DNA from: Euperipatoides rowelli
Lineage: Eukaryota; Onychophora; Udeonychophora; Euonychophora; Peripatopsidae
Assembly (NCBI GenBank): GCA_003024985.2
Contig: PXIH01S0000688.1
Reading direction: 5' to 3' (one strand)
Length of the DNA: 14,639 bases
Shown in pieces: positions 1 to 7,904 of the stretch. The position numbers and the translations under genes are program-made. The notes below the pieces were generated by a model. That model saw only the letters and a list, made by a program, of their open reading frames with translations, ran no database searches and was not told the DNA's origin. The first letter of the stretch is position 1. Each line of letters starts with the position of its first letter.

Positions 1-760
1 GTTAATAATATGGTAAAATTTTTACTGAATAAGGTTAATATGTATGATCATACAGGGTTATTGAGAAAATAAAATATAAATCCCTGGATCAAAATATAAA
101 GAAGAAATGATTTTGAAATCAAAATAATACAATATATTTTAAATGATAAAGTTGAAATCTATAAAAATTGAAATGTACAAAGAGAAAAATCGGTCAACTA
201 TAAGAAATGAAGAGAAGTAAAGATCAAGGATTCAGTAATAGCAAGTTAGTCCAAATGAGAATCTGAAGGCGGTGAATGTCAGAATTTGGCATAATAAATA
301 AATGAAAATATGCCAAAATACCCATAAGGAAGTAAATAAGAAGATCTAGACATGAATAAAGCTTGAACTTATACAGAATAAAAACATACTTTGACTTTTA
401 ATTATTTTTTAAGGTCACAATATGTGGTATTAAATTATTGCACTTAATACAATGAGAAACTTTATAAAAATTTAAATGACCAAATTATAGTAGGGATTTG
501 TTGAATTCTGTTGTTAGTCCAGACAGACAGACAGACAGCTGTCAAAGTTTAAAATCAATATTATCATATTAAATTGGTAATGGGGACTGCATCTTCATGA
601 TAATAAAAACAGCAACAAATAAACTAACTATATCTCTATAATTAAATATTCAAGAGTTAAGTAGATTTAAAGCAGCAAGTAACTAAAGACATACCAGGTT
701 CCAATAAACTGGCGTACTAGGTTAAAAAAACCCTAGGCAAGATATTTGAAGCCAGGTAAA
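1..760. other. AT-rich spacer without recognisable gene
   Basis: No open frame, RNA gene or known repeat is visible apart from the (GACA)n tract annotated separately. Base composition is very A-rich on the plus strand, and short A runs are scattered through it. I see nothing that supports an exon here. Confidence 0.6.
520..538. repeat. (GACA)n microsatellite
   Basis: Nearly five perfect CAGA/GACA tetranucleotide units, followed directly by CTGTC. The tail can therefore pair with the last units as a tiny hairpin. It is a short simple repeat with no sign of function. Confidence 0.9.
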
Positions 761-767
761 AAAAAAC

Positions 768-875
768 GTTCCATAACCAGCTCAGCTGGGACGTGAACCT
801 GTGCTACTTTTCCCAGCATATGTCCTCAACACGTATTCAGTCAGCACTGCTACTGACTGAACCACGATGTATAAT
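768..875 (-). repeat. tRNA-like (SINE-type) relic, minus strand
   Basis: Read on the minus strand, this stretch carries an A-box-like TGGTTCAGTCAG and, about 70 bases later, a B-box-like GGTTCACGTCC (plus positions 789-799; 10 of 11 match to GGTTCRANNCC). A T run follows (A run 758-766 on the plus strand), the order expected of a tRNA-derived SINE head or a degenerate tRNA. The D-arm-like part can form a CAGTCAG/CTGACTG hairpin, and CCAGCTCAGCTGG near the B box is a second palindrome. I cannot fold a clean cloverleaf: the A-to-B spacing is long and the T stem is poor. A working tRNA gene is unlikely, and a chance match remains possible. Confidence 0.35.
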
Positions 876-1204
876 ACTAACTATATCTCTCCTCACTCCC
901 CCACACCCACCTTTAAACATCCTTTCCAAAAAATGTTAACATTTTGTAACATTTCTAAATATTGTCAAGTTACTCTTTATCTAGCCTAATTTTAATGTTC
1001 TGAAGTTTCTAAGTATATTTTCAAATGTACTATTTTAATAAATGAGTTTTGATGTTATTTTTTAAAGTAATTTAGTCCTGATTTATAAACAATTGTAGCA
1101 TGTGATCAATAAATAAATAATTTTTAATTAAATAACAGTGAAATATTTTAGCTCTTCTGTCACATGACTCATGACCTCAGAACTTTGACTTGCAGGTTAT
1201 TCAA
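876..1204. other. AT-rich spacer
   Basis: A short pyrimidine-rich, C-containing patch near 886-915 is followed by ordinary AT-rich DNA. No coding, RNA or repeat signal that I can support is visible. Confidence 0.5.
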
Positions 1205-1905
1205 TTTTTGTTTTTATGTTATGCAATTTCTCCTGCAATGAGTTATAAATATACTAGCGCCCATTAATAAGAATCTTCATCACTTTGACTTCTTTTATAA
1301 ATATTTTTGTTATACAATTTTTCTTGCAGTGGGTTGTATAGCAGCAGCATCTATATTCCCACAACCAATGACCAGAATTCCTATAACTTAATGACTATTT
1401 CTGTTATTTAATTTTTCTTGCAGTGACTTGTATAGTAGCACCATCTATATCACTAACAGTGACCAGAATTCTTATAACTTAATGAATAGTTCTGTTACAC
1501 AATTTTCTTGCAGTGACTTGTATAGTAACACCTAATAGGCTACCACTACGAGTGACCAGAATTCTTATAACTTAATTAAGTTCTGTTATACATTTTTTCT
1601 TGCAGTGACTTGTATAGCAGTGCCATCTTTACTACCACTACCAGTGACCAGAATTCATATACGGTAACATAATGAATATTTCCGTTATACTATTTTCTAG
1701 TATAGACTTGTATAATAGCACCATCTATTATACTACCTACCACTATCAGTGACAAAAATTCTTATAATTTAATGAATATTTCTGTTAAATAATTTTTATT
1801 GCAGTTACTTGTATAGTAGCATCATCTATACTACCACTACCAATGATCAGAATTCTTATAACTTAATGATTATTTCTGTTATGAAATTTTTCTTGTAGTA
1901 AGATT
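1205..1905 (+). repeat. ~94-bp tandem array, about seven units
   Basis: The landmark TTCTTGCAGT, or a variant of it, recurs at 1321, 1415, 1505, 1597, 1695, 1796 and 1890. The spacings are 94, 90, 92, 98, 101 and 94. A more diverged copy begins near 1228. Most units continue with GACTTGTATAGTAGCACCAT, then CAGTGACCAGAATTC, then CTTATAACTTAATGA, then TTCTGTTA. Unit boundaries are arbitrary. Units differ by substitutions and small indels, so the array is not freshly expanded. Six units keep the GAATTC hexamer or a one-base variant. No open frame runs through the array, so it does not look like a protein repeat. Confidence 0.9.
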
Positions 1906-2508
1906 TCTAGAGTTGTGTATAGGCTATTTAGAGTTTCTGTGTACCAATGCCTTCTACATTAATATTGCAGCTGAGAAGATGCTGTAGAATAGCAAGATGT
2001 AAAGTTTTCACTGGGATGGACAAGTTACTAAAAAAAAAAACATCATTTGCTTATAAAAACAATTGAATACTGAGTAAATTATAATAAAGTAATTGAGGAA
2101 GTGACTTTAATTTTGCAACTAAAAATCCATGTAGAAATTATGTAACATTAAACTTTGTGATGTCTAGGGAAAGAGTTATGGTGGAGAGTGGAGACATTCA
2201 AATCAATCAATAAATTCATTGTTTTGTTGGAAAAATTCAAGAGAAAATCAATGAAATTATCAATAAATTTTTAAATTGCTAATCTTTGTCAAAAGAAATC
2301 ATTCAAAAAGTAAACAAATTCTAAATTTGCTCAGCTGTTGATTGTAAAGATCAAACTTGTGTTGCTACGTTCAACAGATTCTTATGATGATGATTTCTTG
2401 GACAGTATAAGCCTTTGTTATTTTTGCTTCTTTAGCGCTCTTGCCTATTTTAAACTTCAAAAATTGTTTGTAGAATTCTACTTTTTTTTAGTCTAAGTTA
2501 CTTTTTAT
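1906..2508. other. AT-rich spacer after the tandem array
   Basis: No coding or RNA signal. An 11-base A run lies at 2030-2040. Stop codons are dense in all frames. Confidence 0.5.
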
Positions 2509-2830
2509 ATTATTTATTTATTTATTATCTGATTTAAACAATAAAAATCAGGTAAGACCAAGGTCTTAATACCAATATACTCTTTAGTACAATAAATCAC
2601 ACACAAAATATTACAGCACATAATATTCACTTATAAAGTAACCTCTGGTTAAAAAAATAATGTTGATCAGCAAAATGACTAAAGAATTGTACTCATCATA
2701 AGACAAAAGTTTCCCTGTGCATAATGTAATTTATTACTAAGTTACTGTAAGTCATTACGTATAAAAGGTTAGGCCTACTACCCAACACTGACGAATTGTT
2801 AAATGTCTGACAGTTTGATCTTCAAAATCC
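2509..2830 (-). mobile_element. Probable LINE 3' end (tail and UTR), minus strand
   Basis: A (TTTA)n run at 2509-2526 reads as an (AAAT)n tail on the minus strand. It is preceded in that strand by AATAAA-like words and a near-perfect hairpin, TAAGACC-AA-GGTCTTA on the plus strand at about 2554-2569. A simple-repeat tail next to a small stem-loop is the usual 3' end of several LINE families (CR1, RTE and L2 groups). I see no RT coding sequence attached, so the copy would be severely 5'-truncated and its right edge is a guess. A plain low-complexity patch is the alternative. Confidence 0.3.
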
Positions 2831-3271
2831 AATCACATTAGAGCAATGGGGCATGGATAACACCGTCCTCGCCTCAAAGCTTTAGAGTCTAAATCTGTTT
2901 TAAATAGTATCGTTTGCCACAAAACCATTTTGACTAATTAACATTACATAAATAAATATTAATTTATTGAACATTTATATCCTTTACTCGAAAGACAAAG
3001 AATCATAATATTAATTTAGCTATTTCCTTTAAGCACATTTTAAATTAACTTATCTATTTTGTGGGAAATGACAGTGAAAATCTTTTGACAAAACACATTT
3101 TATTTGTTTTCTTTGAGCTTTTTTTGTTTACCAAAACTTAGTGTGTACTAAATACTAAATGATGCAACAATCAAGTAAGAATAGTATTTGGTTTAAATAT
3201 TATCATTTGCTACATGAAAATAATATTAATGTAGCTCTCATTATTAATAGAGCGGTGGTGGTGGCTAACTA
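2831..3271. other. AT-rich spacer
   Basis: No gene is visible. A small less AT-rich patch around 2845-2885 opens a very short frame in the plus strand, but it stops after about ten codons. Confidence 0.45.
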
Positions 3272-3289
3272 TTTCCGATATATCGGAAA
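3272..3289. repeat. Perfect 18-bp palindrome
   Basis: TTTCCGATATATCGGAAA is its own reverse complement. It sits at the left outer edge of the fold-back element, with no matching copy at the right edge. It could be the end of the element, a protein-binding palindrome or chance. Confidence 0.85.
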
Positions 3290-3465
3290 GATTTGTTTCA
3301 ACTAATCAAAACTAAATAAAACTAATACTATTTTCTGAAGCTGGTTTTAACTAGTTGAAATTAGTATTATAACAAATTTTATCCGAAATGAGTTTAAATA
3401 AATTTTAACTAATTGAAACTTAAATTATTGGCACTTGTTTTTCCCCCTTCTCCTTCCGACAATTG

Positions 3466-3664
3466 TGATTCACACACGTCTGATGTAGGGTTAGGTAGGA
3501 TTAAGGTTAGGATATCATTTAATAAACCCTAATTTTTTAACATTTTCTTTTATTAAACAATATCCTAATCCTGACCCTATATTAGACTTGGTGAATCACA
3601 TGTTTATTAAACAATATCCTAACCTTAATCCTACCTGACTTTATATAGACTTGTTTGAATCACA
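3466..3664. repeat. Nested three-copy module: one forward, two inverted
   Basis: A unit of about 55-60 bp starts with GTGATTCAC, runs through TTAGG-rich sequence and ends in TTTAATAAA. It occurs forward at about 3466-3526 and inverted at about 3550-3600 and 3604-3664. The forward and last copies share a perfect 23-bp inverted match (3493-3515 with 3614-3636). The two inverted copies lie 54 bp apart as direct repeats. The TTAGG/TTAAGG words resemble degenerate telomere-like repeats, but the context is internal and the match is loose. Confidence 0.8.
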
Positions 3665-4190
3665 CAGAGGGAGGAACATTTAAAAGTACAAATTATTAAA
3701 AATGTATATAGGAAGACTAATTTTAATTAGTCAAAAGTAAAAACAAATAATGACAAACAACTTGTCATTATTGTTAATTAAATTTAGTATTGGTATTACT
3801 AATAGATTACTGAGTAGATACCTATTTTATTGAAATATAACTATAAGTGTAGTCTAGGCTAGTGTATAAACCAGATTTAGAAATCAGTTCATATTTTAAT
3901 AGAAAAAAATTTAAAAATTTGACAAAGTGAATTTAATATTGTATTCTTTCACATTTTATGTAATAATGATCACAACGATAGAATTGACTCTGGCCTCCGC
4001 CGCAGCAAAATAAGTTATGTGCAAAGAGAAATTCATGCAAATAAAACGAGATAAATTAATTTCAACTAATTTTTTATAAAATACAGTGATATGTTATGAA
4101 ACTATTTTTAACTATTTAAAACTACTTTAAGAAAATAGCATTAGTTATATTCTGTTATAACTAGTTCAAATGAACTCATTTTGAATAAAA

Positions 4191-4600
4191 ACTTAACATA
4201 TACATAAATATTATCAATTTACAGTCTACTGAAAGAAAACCAGATTATATAGTGCTCTCACTAGACCCTAGTTTTGCCAAGCCGTTACTCAGTACTCTAT
4301 TGTGATTGGTTATGAAAAAACACACTCTCGCTCATTTAAAGGCTCATCAACATTGAGTTTTACCATAGTAGCGAACTCTAGTGAGAAGTATCTTTACTTG
4401 AAGACCACTGTTATTAAAACTAGCCTCAGTATCGAAGACTATATTATGACATCAATTTTAAAGTCCAACTCTATTCTTGACAAATGGATTATATTCAGAA
4501 CCTTTATTCTGTCGGCCAAACTCTGTATATTTTTCTGCTAATAAATCTAGAAATGTGTGCTTGGAAGGGGGAGGAAAGGTGCTCAGGATAATTTTAATGG
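4191..4600. other. Spacer of somewhat higher complexity
   Basis: Several overlapping frames stay open on both strands (4302-4541 plus, 4458-4754 minus). None has a convincing splice donor or recognisable protein. An inverted CCAAT word (ATTGG) occurs near 4304, without other promoter context. I do not call a gene. Confidence 0.4.
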
Positions 4601-4626
4601 CCTGAAAATAATTACCAATAACATTA

Positions 4627-4878
4627 CATATCGGCACTGCAACTGCAAAAGGTTGTATTTCTAAATCCATACTTTTCAGGAGAGCAAAAAAAAAAAACAA
4701 TATTTGAAACCATAAGTGGTATAACAAATAACAATTGGAATTTAGATATACCACTTTGGACTAAAAGAAGACTTACAACATTTTGTTAGCATATGTCAGC
4801 TGTTAGAACACATCCAATGAGCTAATAAAAAAATACATATTTTGACATACAACCTTTTGCAGTTTCAGCGACGATATG
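4627..4878. repeat. Inverted repeat, 32-bp arms around a ~190-bp loop
   Basis: The left arm 4627-4658 and right arm 4847-4878 match at 29 of 32 positions when one is read in reverse. They share ACTGCAAAAGGTTGTAT exactly. The loop includes a 12-base A run. The arms could be ends of a small MITE, but no target duplication was found outside them. Confidence 0.8.
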
Positions 4879-4952
4879 CAAAATAAACATTTTGATAATC
4901 TCAGACATATATAAACAGTCCCAAATTAATTTAAATAAATTAAAATGGTTCT

Positions 4953-4958
4953 TTTATT
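4953..4958 (-). promoter_or_regulatory. Candidate poly(A) signal AATAAA
   Basis: AATAAA on the minus strand (TTTATT on plus), about 200 bases downstream of the stop codon of the candidate exon at 5390-5157. The spacing suits a short 3' UTR. The hexamer is common by chance in DNA this AT-rich. Confidence 0.3.
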
Positions 4959-5156
4959 TAGATTCAACATAATTTAAATTTATCTTATAGATTGCATTGG
5001 AAGTAAACAATAATTGCTGATGTATTCCACTTGTATTTACTCAACAGGAAGGCATTTGAAGATTTAAGACATCAAAGAAAGTTATTAAATTAATAAATCC
5101 TTGAGTGATGATCCTCTTACTGAATAAATTAACATTTCTTAATAATGAGATATGAT

Positions 5157-5390
5157 CTACACTTCATCTTCACTACATTCATCACTTTCATTGCCTTCCA
5201 CATTCTGCAAGCTGAGCTCGGAATTTTGGGTGTTTTTATGATGTAGTACAGGTTCTAATGTTGATAAGGAGTTATTATTGGACAAGGAGTTTAAGGAAGA
5301 ATGCATAATATTAAGAGCAGAATGAGAACTAGCTTGAACCAAATCCAATCGAGATGTTTCAGTTGGTAAATGCAATTTGTTTCGGAATTC
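5157..5390 (-). CDS. Candidate terminal coding exon of an unknown host gene
   Basis: On the minus strand a pyrimidine-rich tract ending in TTTAAATAG forms a fair 3' splice site just before 5390. From there 77 codons stay open to a TAG at 5159-5157, with the reading frame starting exactly at the exon edge. The peptide begins EFRNKLHLPTETSRLDL. It continues as a Ser/Asn/His/Leu-rich stretch and ends in the acidic tail NESDECSEDEV. An acidic, low-complexity C-terminus of this kind is typical of a disordered protein tail. An AATAAA lies about 200 bases downstream. I do not recognise the protein, and no convincing upstream exon is in view: a weaker open stretch on the same strand at about 6183-6010 starts after a good TATTTATTAACAG acceptor but lacks a donor. 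Chance in AT-rich DNA is the main alternative. Confidence 0.35.
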   Translation of the reverse strand, partial: EFRNKLHLPTETSRLDLVQASSHSALNIMHSSLNSLSNNNSLSTLEPVLHHKNTQNSELSLQNVEGNESDECSEDEV

Positions 5391-6009
5391 CTATTTAAAA
5401 AACACACAATAAAAGAAAATTGAGAGCAAAAAACACAAGCAAATGAAATATGAGAACAAAAAAAAAATTACATTTTAATAAAAATAAAGAAGGCAAAGAT
5501 GTCTGTCACTAGGAATTTGTAGCTGGGGGATAGGGTTTAGGAGTATCTTTAGCAGGATCGAGATTCTATATTAAGAATGATCAAGAGGGTAAAGCCCTTG
5601 AAAGGTTAAATTTTTTTTTAAAAAAAAATTCCTTGTTTTACACTGCTGTTAATATTTTCAACTAATATAAATAGAAATTAAGGATGGACGATTGTGCTAA
5701 TGGCAAAAGGTAGAGTATAAATATGAACAGGGAGGACTTGCACCCAAGACCTGCATAATGACACCAGTGGAATATAGTGTAAATATTTTTTTAAAAAAAA
5801 ATTATACTTTAAAGTTCCTTAAAACCCAAAAATAATGACAAATAAGTTTAAGAAAGAAAGAAAAAAAAAACGTTTTTGGAATACAACATTAAAACTGCAG
5901 ATGAAGGATTTCTAAGATAATTTATTTGGCATATTTTACAATCTTTTAATTTTAATAAATAATTGAAATGAATATGAAAAACAAAAATATTTTTTTTTAC
6001 AGTTGATTT
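5391..6009. other. AT-rich spacer with homopolymer runs
   Basis: If the exon at 5390-5157 is real, this would be its upstream intron. It contains A and T runs (near 5459-5467, 5611-5630, 5790-5800, 5860-5871 and 5989-5998), including a T8A8 palindrome near 5613-5628. No RNA gene is visible except the B-box-like relic noted separately. Confidence 0.45.
5715..5780 (-). repeat. Second tRNA-like B-box relic, minus strand
   Basis: On the minus strand GGTGCAAGTCC (plus 5734-5744) matches the pol III B-box consensus GGTTCRANNCC at 10 of 11 positions. It is preceded by GCAGGTCTT and by a weak TGGTGTCATTA that could be the remains of an A box. It resembles the 3' half of a tRNA or a SINE head. The T stem keeps only about three pairs, so it is not a functional tRNA. 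Confidence 0.25.
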
Positions 6010-6224
6010 TCAGAAAATAATGAAATCAATTTTAGTTGACAGATTGGAAAAGAAAGATGGGTAGTCTTCTACGAATTCTCTTAGGTAATAGCTCATGGCA
6101 CACTTTGATACACAAACTGCACATGATACAAAATAACCAATCAAGTGATGATTTTCATAATCATGTGAAACCTGAGATTCTGCAAGTACTGTTAATAAAT
6201 ATAAAATATTGGATTTCATTATAA

Positions 6225-6569
6225 TAAAACAATTATATTATTACACATAAAATTGATCCCACGAAATAAAAATAAAATAACTGAATGTATTAAATCACAA
6301 ACAAAGAAATAAATGGGGTTGAGGGGACAAATAGAAAGCAAGTAGGTTAGCTAAATTTATCAGTAAATATAAATATGAGCAATTAAGTCTGAAGATATGA
6401 AAAATAAATAATAGAGCAATATTAGGCTAATAGAAATGTTCATCATTTGAAGGTCTTCAAAGTTAATAGATATTACACCAGGGAGAGCTAGTGAGAAATA
6501 AAATATGAAATTTGCTTTCTTAATTATAATGGCAACATTTAAAGTTTTCAAATGTAATGCATAATAAAT
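6225..6569. other. AT-rich spacer before the minisatellite
   Basis: A hydrophobic minus-strand frame (6360-6551) is open, but it looks like a product of AT-rich codons (Ile, Phe, Leu, Tyr). Nothing else is supportable. Confidence 0.45.
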
Positions 6570-7495
6570 TAATAGGTAAGTGGGTAGGTAGTTTTGAAAA
6601 TAAATAGATGAGTGGTAAGTAGTTAGGAAGGTAAATAGATGTGGGTGGGTAGCCAGGTAAGTAGGTGAGTTGGTGGATAGTAGGTAGTTGGGAAGGTAAA
6701 TAAGTGTGTGGTAGTAGTTGGGAAAGTAAATAGTTGTGTGGGTAATTAGTTGGGAAGGTAAATAGATAAGTGAGTGGGTAGGTAGTTGGGAAGGTAGATA
6801 GGTTGGTGGGCAGGAAGTTGGAAAGGTAAATAGATAAGTGAGTGGGTAGGTAGTTGGGAAGGTAAATAGGTGGATGGGTGGGTAGGTAGTTCTGAAGATA
6901 AATAGATGGATGGGTAGGCAGTTTGGAAGATAAATAGATGGATGTGTAGATAGTTTGGAAGGTGAATAGGTGGATGGGTAGATAGTTGGAAAGATAAATA
7001 GTTGGGTGGGAAGTGGTTGGAAAGGTACATAGGTGGGTGGGTAGGTAGTTAAGAAGATAAATAGGTGGCTGGGTATGTAGTTGAGAAGGTAAATAGATAG
7101 GTAGTTTGGAAGATAAATAGGTGGGTGAATAGGTAGTTGGGAAGGTAGATAAGTGGGTGGGCAGGTAGTTGGGAAGATAAATAAATGTGTGGGTGGGGTA
7201 GTAGTTGGGAAAATAAATGAGTGGGTGGATGGATGGGTGGGTGGGAAAGTAATTAGGTGGTTGGGTGAGCGAGCAAGTAGTTGGGAAGAAAAATAGGAAG
7301 GTAGATGGAGAGGCAGCTTGGATGGTAAATAGTAAGGTGAGTAGATAATTGGGAAAGTAAATAAGAAGGTGGGTGAGTAGGTAGTTAGGAAGGTAGACTA
7401 AATAGTTGGATGGGTAGTTGGGAAGGTAAATAGATAGGTGGGTGAGTAGCTAGTTATGAAATTAAATAGGTAGGTAGGTGGATGAGTGGATAGGA
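6570..7495 (+). repeat. GGTA-rich minisatellite, 28/32/36-bp units, nearly C-free
   Basis: About 28 degenerate units of the type GGGTAGGTAGTTGGGAAGG followed by TAAATAG and TGGATG-like words. Successive units near 6750-7050 measure 36, 32, 36, 36, 32, 32, 32, 31 and 32 bp. Lengths therefore step mostly by 4, as if the unit grew from a GGTA/GTGG tetranucleotide. The plus strand is almost free of C across more than 900 bp and rich in GGG runs. On the minus strand the array reads as Pro/Thr/Leu/Tyr-rich peptide (6746-7030). That frame is a by-product: 32 is not a multiple of three, and the frame does not persist through the array. Confidence 0.95.
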
Positions 7496-7904
7496 GAAAA
7501 ATCCAACACATCAATATTAAAGACTAAGAAAAAAAAAAAATTTCATGTATTTAAAAAAAAGAGAGAGCAAAATTAGAGGGAGTGAGAGAGAAATATAACG
7601 GGCAATAACTAAGTATGTAAATAATATATAAATATTCCAACTGTTTATAGATCTTCTAGTTTTAAAATAATAGGCAAATTCCTTTTATTTTTTAATGTAT
7701 AGGATAAAATGAATTATTTATCACCTTAAATGAAATATAATTATGAAATTAGAAATGAGTGTTTGAGAGTTGTACAATAAACTGTGAAACTTCTCAAAAG
7801 GGCTCAAATTATTGAATTTCTAATTGTTCACAATAAATATTAAAGTTGTCGATTATTAGCAACACAAATTAAGAATTTATAAATAATAATTTCAATTATA
7901 TCCC
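7496..7904. other. AT-rich spacer
   Basis: It begins with A-rich and GA-rich low-complexity sequence (7528-7590) and then becomes ordinary AT-rich DNA. No gene is seen. Confidence 0.5.

Larger units (their letters stand above)
3272..4190. mobile_element. Fold-back (long inverted repeat) element, unclassified
   Basis: The outer arms are about 3290-3430 and, inverted, about 4050-4185. For example, AACTAATACTATTTTCTGAAG in the left arm matches AACTAATGCTATTTTCTTAAAG read from the minus strand of the right arm, and both continue into TTTTAACTAG/TTTTAAATAG and related AACTA-rich words. Inside lies a second, tighter set of repeats (see the nested module), and at 3746-3772 a hairpin with a perfect 10-bp stem (AATAATGACA/TGTCATTATT). 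No transposase-like frame is present, so the element would be non-autonomous. I could not find convincing target-site duplications, which leaves the exact ends and the superfamily open. Confidence 0.5.

Noticed and set aside
1205-1905. Possible CRISPR array
   Set aside because: Units are contiguous and diverged over their whole length, with no constant repeat separated by variable spacers. The sequence context is eukaryotic.
4295-4315. Inverted CCAAT box near 4304 as promoter
   Set aside because: A single five-base word with no TATA, initiator or coding exon placed downstream.
4458-4754. Minus-strand frame of 98 codons, including a stretch behind a good ATTATTTTCAG acceptor at 4603-4602
   Set aside because: It runs across one arm of the 4627-4878 inverted repeat and a 12-base A run. 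No consensus donor or known protein is visible, and the overlapping plus-strand frame 4302-4541 is equally open.
6225-6551. Hydrophobic minus-strand peptide resembling membrane segments
   Set aside because: Ile/Phe/Leu/Tyr codons dominate any open frame in DNA this AT-rich. There is no start context, splice site or homologue.
6746-7030. Minus-strand frame of 94 codons with a Pro/Thr/Leu/Tyr repeat (like YLPNYLPTH)
   Set aside because: It is the antisense reading of the minisatellite. The 32-bp unit is not a multiple of three, and the frame survives only because the C-poor strand lacks stops locally.
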